Shown: piece by piece, positions 1-7,937 of the stretch
Layout: every line of letters starts with the position of its first letter
How positions within the stretch are numbered: position 1 is the stretch's first letter
Source of the DNA: a virus
Reading direction: 5' to 3' (one strand)
IMG/VR virus record: IMGVR_UViG_3300049483_000041
Location: 1 to 33,691 of that record
DNA: 33,691 nucleotides
Translations under genes and position numbers: made by a program
Notes under the pieces: model-generated
Seen by the model: only the letters and a program-made list of their open reading frames with translations
Database searches by the model: none
Told to the model about the DNA's origin: nothing

Positions 1-1508
1 TTGCTGTTCAGCGCCACATTAGCAGCCCGCCCGGTCGCCTCCCCCGCCACCAGTCCGGGAATCCCGCCGGTCGCTGCAGCACCTGCCCCAACGACGGCCC
101 TTTGCATCGCCCCGTGCTGGCCTTCGCGGGCCTTCACGAACTGCGCGGCGATGTCCGCCAGTTCTTGCAGCGGCTTGTTGTTGATGTTGCGCAGGTTGGC
201 CAGACGCGCCACCGAGATTTCGCCCTCGACGCCGTTCTTCGCCAGTTTTTCCAGCGCAAGCATGTTCCCATACTGCTCCCGCGTCTTCGCGAACGCGGCC
301 GCTTCGTTGGGGCCTAGGGATCGATCGAGCGCCCGCATGAGCGCGCCCTTCAAATCCAACGCGTACCATGCTTCCGGGCTGTTCCGATTGCCAATGCGGT
401 CGAGCGTCTTCTTGATGTTGTAGGCCGCCTGCCCGTCGATCTCACCGGTAGCGGCCTTCGCAACGATGTCGTCCACTTGCTTGGCGATGATCCCAGCCTG
501 ATCCGTGCCGAGTTCACGTGCTGCCTTGTTGGAAGCATCGGCGAGATCATTTAGGAACGTGGGATCGACCTTGACAGTGTTCCCGCTGAGCGTGGTTTCG
601 AACTTAGCGCCAAGGTCTGCGCCCGCCGCGCGAAGCGCCTTGTTCATGTTCGGCGTGTCCTGCCCCATGAGGCGAGCCCCGGCGCGGTTCAGTTGCTCGG
701 CCATCTTCGATTCCGTCGCCGCGCGGCCACTGAACGGGAGATAGTTGAGCCCGGACGCCACTGCGTCGAGAGGCTTGCTGTTGACGATGCGATCTGCCGG
801 AATGTCGATTCCGAGTTCATTCGCCCGCTGCGCGAGGCGCACAACTTCGGGAGAAACTTTGCCGCCGCGGAGGGCTGATCCGATGGCGTTTCCGGCCATG
901 CCAGCGGCTTTTGCCACGACGGGCATGGCGCCACCGATCAGCGCGCCGGTCTTCGCCTGGTCAGGATACACCAAGCCGGCCGATGCGCCACCGGAGATCG
1001 CGCCGCCGGCAATCCGCGCCAGCATATTTGCCCCACTCATCCCGGACGAACCGATAGCGCCTGTCAACGCGGCATTGGCCCCCAGTCCCGCGCCGATCTT
1101 CGCAAGCCCGCCGCCGACGCCGAGCGTGCCCGCGACTTCGCCGCCCAGCTTGCCAGCTTTGTAGGCGATCGACGACGGATCGGCCCCTAACATCTGCGTC
1201 GCCTCGGTCATAGCATTGCGCCGATCCTGCGAACCCGGGCCGCCGCCGATGATGTCCTCGCGAATCTGCTGCGGCGAAGAGAGTAGAGTCGCGCCGATGC
1301 TGCCCGCTCCGCGCAGGGCGCCGAGCGTCAAGTCCTTGTAGGCTCCCCAGATCGCGCCGGCCTGCATCTTGGCGTTATCGGCCATCCGATCCATCAGACC
1401 GGCCGGCTTCTCGCCCTTGAGCGCCAGCAGCCCATCGTCGGACACCTTGGACAGGTCGCCAGACTTCAGGGCCATCAAGTCGGCATCGGAAAGCTTGGAC
1501 AGGTCCAT
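1..1508 (-). CDS. DNA-ejection-type virion protein (P22 gp16 position), 3' end outside window
   Basis: The frame stays open from ATG 1508 to the window edge (at least 502 codons, no stop). The start overlaps the stop of the preceding gene as TGATG. The N-terminal ~35 residues hold short LS-D/LMALKSGDLS-like repeats. Residues ~60-190 are very rich in Gly/Ala with hydrophobic stretches, as in proteins ejected with DNA that insert into membranes. The rest is Lys/Ala-rich and probably helical. It is the last of three consecutive ejection-type genes, the place of gp16 after gp7 and gp20 in P22-like phages. The role is inferred from position and composition; I see no lysozyme or transglycosylase motif in the visible part. 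Confidence 0.8.
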   Translation of the reverse strand, partial: MDLSKLSDADLMALKSGDLSKVSDDGLLALKGEKPAGLMDRMADNAKMQAGAIWGAYKDLTLGALRGAGSIGATLLSSPQQIREDIIGGGPGSQDRRNAMTEATQMLGADPSSIAYKAGKLGGEVAGTLGVGGGLAKIGAGLGANAALTGAIGSSGMSGANMLARIAGGAISGGASAGLVYPDQAKTGALIGGAMPVVAKAAGMAGNAIGSALRGGKVSPEVVRLAQRANELGIDIPADRIVNSKPLDAVASGLNYLPFSGRAATESKMAEQLNRAGARLMGQDTPNMNKALRAAGADLGAKFETTLSGNTVKVDPTFLNDLADASNKAARELGTDQAGIIAKQVDDIVAKAATGEIDGQAAYNIKKTLDRIGNRNSPEAWYALDLKGALMRALDRSLGPNEAAAFAKTREQYGNMLALEKLAKNGVEGEISVARLANLRNINNKPLQELADIAAQFVKAREGQHGAMQRAVVGAGAAATGGIPGLVAGEATGRAANVALNS

Positions 1509-2926
1509 CACTTGCCCTTGCGACGGCGCGCGATCTCTGCATCGATGTCAGACATCGTAGGCAGCGCTGGCGCGGCCTTCGAATCGACCATCGCGGGCGG
1601 TTGATTCGCGGCCGGGCTGACGCTGCCGGACCCGTGCTTGAGGTTGTAGGCCTCGCGCATGCGATCCTTCGCCTTCTCCGCGTAATCGACGATCTTCGCC
1701 AAGTTCGACTTGAACTGCTCGATTGACTGCGATTTGTCCAGGGCGGCTAGGTTGGCCTCAAGCCGCTTGCCCTCGGCATCGGAGACTGCGCCCAGAGCCC
1801 CGCCGGTCTTGGAGTTGTTCCTAAGATCTTGCAGGACGCCGAAACCTACTTGCGACTTCAGCGTGCCCAGCAATGCCTCGGCGTTCGCCGCGTCGCTGCC
1901 CGGGATGTTCGGGAGCGCACCCATACGTCCGGTGATGCCCTTGAGGCCAGGATGACTCAACACCTCGTTGGCGGCTGTCGCGAGCCTGTCGAAGCTTGAC
2001 ACCGCTCCGGTGAGCGCCTGCGTATCCTGATTGAGTTGCCCGGCAATCTTCATGTCGGCCGGGCCACCCTTCACTGCGATCATGGTCTGTTGACCCGTCG
2101 CTGAATCAACGGGTCCCCATGCGTACCCCGGGGGCGCCTTGCCCATCGTCTTGTTGACGTTCTCGCGCTCCCGCGCGTCGACCATGTTCTGCCCGCGCAT
2201 CTGAACTGCTGTGCTCGCAACGCTGTCTGGGCTCTGCGTATTGCGCACGCTGTTCGTGACCTTCGCTCCGCCGGTCAGCGGATCGATGGCGAGCACATCC
2301 GTTGTTCCCCCGGTATTTCGGGTCTGAATCGTCGGCAGCAATTGCTCGGCCTTCAATGCGTGCGCCGCGGCCCACTGCTTGATCTGATCAGGTGTCTGAA
2401 GGCCACGAAGGCTTAGAAGTTCTTCTGTCGGGTCGGTTTTGTACTTCTGAGCCATTGCCAGAACGGCAGTGCGTGCGGCTTCTGGCGTCGGTCTGGACAA
2501 AACCTGTTTCGCGGCGTTCGAATAGTCCGAAAGCATCGTCTCTAGACTGATCTTCCCAGTCTCGGCCCCGATCTTGCCTACTTCAGCATATGACTTCGCT
2601 ACATCTGCGCCGGTTTTGATCCGACTCAGATTCTGCGTCTCTAGCGTGTCGGCCTGCTGCATCAGCCCGGGCAACCCGGAGTTGCGCAGCGAGGCGATGC
2701 GCGCCTCGGGCGTGGTGTCGGCCGTCCACCCAGCGGCGATTCGCTGAAGTGCGTTGCGCTCGGCCAGGCCTTGCTGCGTGGCCGCGCTTTGCTGCTGCAG
2801 GGTCAGGGACTGCAGCGCGTTCTGATTGCGCAGCTGATCAGCCCTTGCGTAGTCGTTAGCATAGTCCAACACCGAGCGCGGCGGCTGCAGGTAGGTCTGA
2901 AAAAGGTTCGAAGCGCCCATGCTCAA
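1508..2926 (-). CDS. Internal/ejection virion protein (P22 gp20 position)
   Basis: 472 residues. The N-terminal half is Gln/Ala-rich and helical (runs such as LQQQSAATQQG near residue 45), typical of phage internal virion proteins. The C-terminal part ends in a charged tail (IARRRKGK). There is no signal peptide and no catalytic motif. It overlaps the preceding gene by 4 bases (ATGA) and is followed by TGATG to the next ejection protein. Its place and size match the middle ejection protein of P22-like phages (gp20, about 470 aa). Sequence similarity to gp20 itself was not recognised, so the assignment rests on position and composition. Confidence 0.75.
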   Translation of the reverse strand: MSMGASNLFQTYLQPPRSVLDYANDYARADQLRNQNALQSLTLQQQSAATQQGLAERNALQRIAAGWTADTTPEARIASLRNSGLPGLMQQADTLETQNLSRIKTGADVAKSYAEVGKIGAETGKISLETMLSDYSNAAKQVLSRPTPEAARTAVLAMAQKYKTDPTEELLSLRGLQTPDQIKQWAAAHALKAEQLLPTIQTRNTGGTTDVLAIDPLTGGAKVTNSVRNTQSPDSVASTAVQMRGQNMVDARERENVNKTMGKAPPGYAWGPVDSATGQQTMIAVKGGPADMKIAGQLNQDTQALTGAVSSFDRLATAANEVLSHPGLKGITGRMGALPNIPGSDAANAEALLGTLKSQVGFGVLQDLRNNSKTGGALGAVSDAEGKRLEANLAALDKSQSIEQFKSNLAKIVDYAEKAKDRMREAYNLKHGSGSVSPAANQPPAMVDSKAAPALPTMSDIDAEIARRRKGK

Positions 2927-3621
2927 GGCCCAGCCTGCGGGTTAGTGTAGAAGCCGTCATTGGCGCCAGGCTGCCAGTTTCCCGCGCCATAGCTCGGCTG
3001 CGGCGTGGCGGCCGGCATGCGGCCATAAAGAGCGGCGATCTGGTTTCCAGCATTGCCCCAGATGTTGGCCTGGGCAAGCCGGGCGGCGCCTGCATTCGTG
3101 CCCTGCGTCATCATGATGTCGCTGATGTTGTTCGCCGCGTTCGCCCCTGCTGTTGCGCTTGCACTTGTCGAGGTCTGCCCGATTCCGGCAAGAGACGCAA
3201 GCCGGTTCAGTCTATCCTGCCGTCGTTGATAGGCTGCACTGTAGCCAGCGGTGGCGTAGTCGGCTCCATAGCGCGCCGACGCCTTCAGCGCAGCCCCAGA
3301 GACTCGCCCACCCATCGCAGCAATCTTACGGTCGAGTGCCTGCTGACCCTGGTTAAGGCCGAACTGGTAGCCCGGATCGGCCATCACATCGGCAGCAGTC
3401 GTCGGCGTGTTGATGTCCGTCTGCAGCTGGCCAAGCGCTGCCGTTCCCGCCGCTCGATACGGCGCGAAGTCTTCGCGTGTCAGATCGTACTGCCGACGCT
3501 GCTCAGCGGTGGCATTGTTGGCCGCGCCGGCTTGATCGGAAGCCGCGCTACTGGTAGCGTCGGACTGCATGGCAGACCCGATCAATACCGCGCCGGCTCC
3601 AAGGAGAGTTTCAATGCCCAT
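2923..3621 (-). CDS. P22 gp7-like DNA transfer (ejection) protein
   Basis: 232 residues. An N-terminal hydrophobic segment (LLGAGAVLIGSAMQS) is followed by an Ala/Gln-rich linker and a block I recognise from many phage DNA-transfer proteins: YDLTREDFAPYRAAG, then PGYQFGLNQGQQALDR, then GGRVSGAALKASARYG. Pro/Gly-rich tail. It lies directly upstream of the gp20- and gp16-position genes, as gp7 does. It presumably travels in the head and is ejected ahead of the DNA. It overlaps the preceding gene by 11 bases. Confidence 0.85.
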   Translation of the reverse strand: MGIETLLGAGAVLIGSAMQSDATSSAASDQAGAANNATAEQRRQYDLTREDFAPYRAAGTAALGQLQTDINTPTTAADVMADPGYQFGLNQGQQALDRKIAAMGGRVSGAALKASARYGADYATAGYSAAYQRRQDRLNRLASLAGIGQTSTSASATAGANAANNISDIMMTQGTNAGAARLAQANIWGNAGNQIAALYGRMPAATPQPSYGAGNWQPGANDGFYTNPQAGP

Positions 3622-3961
3622 ATGGATCCTCCTTCAGCCAATCTCGGCCACTCGGCCTAAACCCCAGACGCATGACAAACTCCATTCCCTCCTGAGTCGT
3701 CGCGGAAGTTCTGGCGAAACCATGCCGCGCAATGACATCATTCAAGATGAGAGCGCAGCGACGTGAGAACCAACGCCCACGGGCTTGTGAAAGAATGCAG
3801 GCATGGATGTCTGGCCCCTTGACAATCACGGCACCAACAATGTCACCATCTACGCAGACGGGATGAATATCGCAGCCAGCAGCGAATGCTTCGAATTGCT
3901 CAAACGAGAGATCGGCCCGTGCGCTGAGCGATTCAAAGGCCGCATGCAGTGCGTCCATCAC
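3611..3961 (-). CDS. Head-assembly-type small protein (P22 gp14/DUF2824-like, GNAT-like C-terminus)
   Basis: 116 residues. The C-terminal half (LILNDVIARHGFARTSAT then FVMRLGFRPSGRDWLKE) has the look of a GNAT acyltransferase C-terminal half, but the acetyl-CoA loop (Q/RxxGxG/A) is not visible, so enzymatic activity is doubtful. Small proteins of this type sit between the gp10/gp26 region and gp7 in P22-like phages; gp14 occupies this slot. ATGA overlap with the previous gene. Function inferred from position and fold impression only. Confidence 0.65.
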   Translation of the reverse strand: MMDALHAAFESLSARADLSFEQFEAFAAGCDIHPVCVDGDIVGAVIVKGPDIHACILSQARGRWFSRRCALILNDVIARHGFARTSATTQEGMEFVMRLGFRPSGRDWLKEDPYGH

Positions 3962-4293
3962 GCCACCTCGCGCCCAGTAGCTCGGACAACGACCTTCGTC
4001 GCCGCGTCAGCCTTGACGGTGATGAACCCGCCGGATTCAAGCGTGTGGCCGACGACGTGCGGCGACGAATAGGTCGCGCCTGCAGCGATTGAGGTGGCTT
4101 CGATCAGGTTCGTCGCGTCCGCTGAGCCCCCGTTGGGAACCAGGTGAACGGTGACGATGCGCGCCGAAGCGTCGCTGTTGTACGCCGTGAACTTGTCAAT
4201 GATCGTACGGACATTCGTTGCGGTGTATTCCGTGGCGTCGGTCGTCGCGGCGTACTTGGCAAGGATGAGCGGCCGGCTGGTGACTGTGGTCAT
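3958..4293 (-). CDS. Small head-tail region structural protein, function unknown
   Basis: 111 residues, Thr/Ala/Val-rich with alternating hydrophobic residues suggesting a beta-sandwich (TVHLVPNGGSADATN, GGFITVKADAATKVVVRATG). No signal peptide. ATGA overlaps on both sides tie it to the gp10-like gene and the gp14-like gene, so it is probably a virion component. I do not recognise the family with certainty. It is too short to be the P22 tail needle gp26. Confidence 0.7.
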   Translation of the reverse strand: MTTVTSRPLILAKYAATTDATEYTATNVRTIIDKFTAYNSDASARIVTVHLVPNGGSADATNLIEATSIAAGATYSSPHVVGHTLESGGFITVKADAATKVVVRATGREVA

Positions 4294-4625
4294 GCTGAGA
4301 GTCCCTGTTCTAGTGCTTGCACGCGGTCAGCCAATGCCTGAAGTGCAACGAGCAGTGCCTGCACGTCAGGCTCTTGGCTGTCATCCTGCGAAATCTGCTG
4401 GGCGACCGGCGCCTGTCCCGTCTCGCCACGCACATCCATGACAATGGCTTTCGTTTCTTCGATTCCTGCATCCTCAAAAGCTGACAGGGTAAGGTCTGTG
4501 GTGCTGTTTCCGGTGACACCACCGACGCGCTCGGTAATGTCTCGCGCCCACCGATACCAATCTTTCGACGGAGCATCGTCGCCAGCGATGGCGATGTCTG
4601 CTCTAGGTAGCGTGACAGTGCTCAC
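4290..4625 (-). CDS. Small virion-module protein with C-terminal coiled coil
   Basis: 111 residues. Residues 15-40 contain KDWYRWARDITERVGG. The last ~30 residues form a Leu/Ala heptad (VQALLVALQALADRVQALEQG) that predicts a coiled coil and so oligomerisation. It starts in an ATGA overlap with the gp10-like stabilisation protein and overlaps the next gene the same way. P22 has its needle gp26, a trimeric coiled coil, in this slot. This protein is half that length, so a needle role is only a suggestion. Confidence 0.7.
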   Translation of the reverse strand: MSTVTLPRADIAIAGDDAPSKDWYRWARDITERVGGVTGNSTTDLTLSAFEDAGIEETKAIVMDVRGETGQAPVAQQISQDDSQEPDVQALLVALQALADRVQALEQGLSA

Positions 4626-6010
4626 GATGCGTCCACCGCTGCGGCGTAGATAGAGAAAGCAACGGGGTCGGTACAGCGTACCCGGAACACCCGATCATTG
4701 GCCGATCCGAGGCCCAGCCAGCGCACTCGCTCGGCGTATCGGCCGATGGCCCCGAGGTTTCTCTGCAGCGGTGATCCCCAGCGCTGCCCGCCGTCATTGC
4801 TCAGCTCGAGCGTGACGATCCCACCGGCTCCGGTACTGCAGAGCAGTTCAAGCGCCCGGTAGTTCACCGGCTCGAAGCCTGGTGCGATGAGATGCGGCCA
4901 TGTCCGTTCGCGGGTCAAAACATCGCCGTCTAGGTCATAGACGCTTGAATCGAGGCGCAGCAGTTTCGTCCCATAGGCGGCGTAGTGCCCACCATCGTAG
5001 AACGTCACCGAATCAAGGCCGAGTGCTTCAGTCTCTCCGACTACGAGTCGGCAACGCTCATGCCATTGTTTCGTCGAGGCATCGTAGACCCAGGTCGTCG
5101 GCATGCCTGGCGCTTCGATGCCGACAAATTCGTTGCCCTCGACGTGGTAGGTCCAGAGAACGCACTGCGACAGGTCCACGCCAGTGGCGTTCAGTCTTTC
5201 CTCGACGGCCTGCGTGCTGATCCGCACTGGTTGATAGCCCTGCATGCCGTAAACGTAGCCGTGCCCGCGGTCGGTCTGCCCGACGAAGATCAGCGTATCA
5301 GAGGCCACGCATACCGCACGGCTGCCGACTGTGCCAACCTGAATGGGCGTCGAGTTGTAACGAGACAGCGGGAAGTCTGCGGCTCCAGAGTTGATCCACA
5401 CCTCGACAGAACGAAGCCCGAAGAAGTAGGCCTCGCGCTTGAACACGCGATGCGTGACGATGGTGTCAGGCTGCGTGTCGGCGCTGCTGAAGTCCAGGGC
5501 GTCTAGGTTCGATGCGTTGTCAATTGCCGAGACGTAAAACTGTTCGGTATCCGGCGCGACGAAAATGAAGTAGCCGTCCAGATGATCGACCCAGGCCGAG
5601 CCGCGCCAAGCCGCTGCGGTGATCCGCCCAAAAGTATTTGCGCTCAGGTCGAGGACATAGCCGTTTTCCCCGTCGACAGCAACAAGCTGCGAGCTGCCGT
5701 GCTTCATGCTCACGAAGCCGGACGAAGAAGCCAGCGTTCCACGGGAAACCAGCGCGCCAGACACGACTTCGTAAAGCGTCGTACCGGCTGCGACAAACCA
5801 TCGGCCATCGGCATTGTAGCTGCCGCGGATCGTGGCTCCTGCGGTGATGTAGGAGGCCAGGCCGGGGGCGCTGCGTAGAATCAACTGGCGGTCTTCTCCG
5901 ATGCCTTCGATTTGCGTGAGGTACAAATTCACGGACCGCTGAACAGCGGCTTTCCTGTCGGCCAGGCGATAGCTTGGGCCGATAGCTTGGACGGCGCGAT
6001 TGCCTGCCAT
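4622..6010 (-). CDS. P22 gp10-like packaged-DNA stabilisation protein
   Basis: About 462 residues, close to P22 gp10 (472). The N-terminus with the RKAAVQRSVNLYLTQIEG block (residues ~20-37), followed by repeated beta-strand segments (SYNADGRWFVAAGTTLYEV, DHLDGYFIFVAPDT, RGHGYVYGMQGYQP), is typical of the Phage_stabilise family. This hub closes the portal vertex after packaging. I prefer ATG 6010, which overlaps the previous stop as TGATG; an in-frame TTG at 6013 is the alternative. It sits directly after the gp4-like gene, as in P22. Confidence 0.9.
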   Translation of the reverse strand: MAGNRAVQAIGPSYRLADRKAAVQRSVNLYLTQIEGIGEDRQLILRSAPGLASYITAGATIRGSYNADGRWFVAAGTTLYEVVSGALVSRGTLASSSGFVSMKHGSSQLVAVDGENGYVLDLSANTFGRITAAAWRGSAWVDHLDGYFIFVAPDTEQFYVSAIDNASNLDALDFSSADTQPDTIVTHRVFKREAYFFGLRSVEVWINSGAADFPLSRYNSTPIQVGTVGSRAVCVASDTLIFVGQTDRGHGYVYGMQGYQPVRISTQAVEERLNATGVDLSQCVLWTYHVEGNEFVGIEAPGMPTTWVYDASTKQWHERCRLVVGETEALGLDSVTFYDGGHYAAYGTKLLRLDSSVYDLDGDVLTRERTWPHLIAPGFEPVNYRALELLCSTGAGGIVTLELSNDGGQRWGSPLQRNLGAIGRYAERVRWLGLGSANDRVFRVRCTDPVAFSIYAAAVDAS

Positions 6011-6681
6011 CAATAGCCCCTGAGGACGCGCGCCAGCGGGCCAGCGGTGTCACCGGCGCTGATGATGGCCGGGTTTGATGCCTGGGCGGCAAGGCGGCTG
6101 CGTGCGGACATCGCCGAGGCCCGAGCCGTCTGGAATAGCTCAGGCGCAAGCGTCGGGGCCATCTTCTCCGCGAGCAGTGCCGACAGCGCGGACCGGTAAC
6201 CCTTCGGCATCACGTAGTCGGTATCGAGGTCAGCGAACGCTGACATCACCTGCTTGGTCCGCAGGTTGATCGGCTTCGTCGGCACGGCCGGGTAGAAGTA
6301 GACAGCTGCCGCGCCGTCGTGCGCGAAAAACTCCGTAAGCGTCGTGATTGCCTTGATGGCGATATTCGCATACTGCCCGAGCGTGATCGAACGAAGCGGG
6401 ATGTCCAGACCAGTCGAGTAGGTGATCGTCGCGCCCAGGATCTCGTCACCCGACGCGAGTCCTGTCCAGTCGGTGCCGAGTGTCCCTGATGCCCCGGTGA
6501 TCGTCGCCGTCGAGATGATCTCGCGCCATAGAAATGACTTGCCGCCGTTCAACTCGTCGGCGATGTTGTTCAGCGCATCGATGCACCGATTGAACAGGTC
6601 AGCATCTTCCGCTTCGCCAGGGCTGAGCCGGTTCAGGTGGAAGGTAAGCGCGTCCCTGATGACGCCGCGAGCAGCCGTCAC
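6010..6681 (-). CDS. P22 gp4-like tail accessory / head completion protein
   Basis: About 223 residues from GTG 6681, which overlaps the previous stop as GTGA. An in-frame upstream start (GTG 6711) lies inside the previous gene and is less likely. The N-terminal pattern ARGVIRDALTFHLNRL, then ADLFNRCIDALNNIADEL and a conserved W in SFLWREI, resembles the gp4 tail-adaptor family, which binds the portal ring below the capsid. The C-terminal region has YRSALSALLAEKMAP. Position before the gp10-like gene supports the assignment. Confidence 0.8.
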   Translation of the reverse strand: MTAARGVIRDALTFHLNRLSPGEAEDADLFNRCIDALNNIADELNGGKSFLWREIISTATITGASGTLGTDWTGLASGDEILGATITYSTGLDIPLRSITLGQYANIAIKAITTLTEFFAHDGAAAVYFYPAVPTKPINLRTKQVMSAFADLDTDYVMPKGYRSALSALLAEKMAPTLAPELFQTARASAMSARSRLAAQASNPAIISAGDTAGPLARVLRGY

Positions 6682-6959
6682 AGCAAGGCGATGAGCCTTT
6701 GCAGGCCCCACCGTCCGTCGTAGGCAATGCCAAGGTCGTCGAGGCGCTTGCGTGCTTCCTCGACGGTAGAGGGTGGGGCGCCTACCGGCGTGGCGTCAAC
6801 CACGGGAGGAGAACCGCAACCGCCCACCGGCGGCGCCCCATTGAACTTGAGGCGATAGGCTTCCCCATCGTCGTCGACCCAGCCGATTTTGCGCATGGTG
6901 TGCTCTTCCTGAGCGTTCGCCATGTGCCATCCGTGCTTCGGGTGCATCAAGCGCTTCAT
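6678..6959 (-). CDS. Hypothetical protein in the coat-tail accessory interval
   Basis: 93 residues from ATG 6959, in an ATGA overlap with the glycosyltransferase stop. It has a short His-rich N-terminus (LMHPKHGWHMANAQEEH), a Gly/Pro-rich centre (PPVGGCGSPPVVDATPVGAPP) and a C-terminal helix (EEARKRLDDLGIAYDGRWGLQRL) that resembles the short helical HeH/SAP-like motif found in small phage head-tail proteins. This suggests a DNA- or neck-associated role, but the family is not certain. Confidence 0.7.
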   Translation of the reverse strand: MKRLMHPKHGWHMANAQEEHTMRKIGWVDDDGEAYRLKFNGAPPVGGCGSPPVVDATPVGAPPSTVEEARKRLDDLGIAYDGRWGLQRLIALL

Positions 6960-7681
6960 GCAACGGCCTTCAAGCGTGCCGGGTCTTTCATGCCGCCGGG
7001 CTGCTGCATCATGTACTCGTGGAAGTTGCCCGCGAACACTTCGGTACTCGTGTGATGATTCAGGTTCAGGTCCGGGACAATCCAGATCTGCCCGCCGGCA
7101 TCGCGCCAGTTCCGGGCGAATGCGTAGTCTTCGCCCCACCACACACCATTGTGCGCGCCGTGATTGAACAGATCGACCGAAGGCGCGCACGGGTCGCCAT
7201 ACAGCAACTCGGGATAGGCTTTGATGAACTTGGCGACCGCCTTGCGCGTCACCTTCAGAAAGCCGGCCGGGATCGAGTGCGCGAGCATGGCACCGTCGCC
7301 GCGAACGATTGGAGTCCCTTGGTCGTTAGCCATCAGCGCGCCCATGTACTCCACTTCGGGTTTCTTGAATCGGTAAACGCCAGCGACTACATCGCCTTCC
7401 GTCTCGAGCAGGGTCAGCAGATCATGCGGATTCCAGCTCAGGTCATGGTCGATGAAGACGATCGTGTCGGCCTTGGCATCCAACGCCTTGCGCAGCATCG
7501 TCGCCCGGGCGTTTGAGACGTAGGGGCAGCCGATCTCGTGAACGATGAAATCCTCCCACCCAGAGGCCTGGATGAGAGGAACCGACGCTGCGAGACTGTC
7601 CAGGCAGACCTGGTAAGGCCGCGTCAGGGTCGGTATGCAAAAGGCGACCCTCTTCGAGGGCGCCTCCGGCAGTTGCCGCAT
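6956..7681 (-). CDS. GT-A fold glycosyltransferase-like protein inside the virion module
   Basis: About 241 residues from ATG 7681; a GTG at 7702 is an alternative. KRVAFCIPTLTRPYQVCLDS near the N-terminus is the nucleotide-sugar-binding strand. NARATMLRKALDAKADTIVF leads into IDHDLSW, a DxD-like metal-binding motif. A late GVWWGEDYAFARNWRDAGG segment matches the E/D-D acceptor region of family-2-type transferases. It is co-transcribed with coat and tail-accessory genes, so it may modify virion proteins. The sugar and acceptor are unknown. Confidence 0.85.
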   Translation of the reverse strand: MRQLPEAPSKRVAFCIPTLTRPYQVCLDSLAASVPLIQASGWEDFIVHEIGCPYVSNARATMLRKALDAKADTIVFIDHDLSWNPHDLLTLLETEGDVVAGVYRFKKPEVEYMGALMANDQGTPIVRGDGAMLAHSIPAGFLKVTRKAVAKFIKAYPELLYGDPCAPSVDLFNHGAHNGVWWGEDYAFARNWRDAGGQIWIVPDLNLNHHTSTEVFAGNFHEYMMQQPGGMKDPARLKAVA

Positions 7682-7682
7682 G

Positions 7683-7922
7683 TCAGGACGTGGCCCAGAC
7701 ACCCAGGCCGATCAGCGTCTTTTGGATCTCCTGCAGCGCCGCGAGCTGCGTCGCACCGAAGTCCGTGGACGTTGCCAGTGCGGACGTGGCATGCACCGCG
7801 CTTGAATACGCGCGCTGAGCCACAGGAACGGCGCCGTAGACGCCGATCTTGTCCGCCGAGTTGAGGCCCCAGATGGAGCCGTCCGGGCTGTTGTAGCCGA
7901 TGGTTTCGTAGGTCGTTGCCAT
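7683..7922 (-). CDS. Small protein downstream of coat, probable virion component
   Basis: 79 residues. It contains a central GLNSADKIGVYGAVPVAQRA segment and a C-terminal helix (LAALQEIQKTLIGLGVWAT). This 'DKIGxYGxxPVAQ ... xxLxxLGLW' pattern is one I associate with small proteins encoded next to phage coat genes, possibly head-fibre or decoration proteins. It begins 15 bases after the coat stop with good spacing. Function is inferred from location only. Confidence 0.7.
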   Translation of the reverse strand: MATTYETIGYNSPDGSIWGLNSADKIGVYGAVPVAQRAYSSAVHATSALATSTDFGATQLAALQEIQKTLIGLGVWATS

Positions 7923-7937
7923 GTTGTCAGTCTCCGA

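Noticed and set aside
1-423. Long plus-strand open frames opposite the ejection gene and other late genes
   Set aside because: They mirror minus-strand genes in GC-rich DNA, lack ribosome-binding sites and have Ser/Pro/Ala-rich translations.
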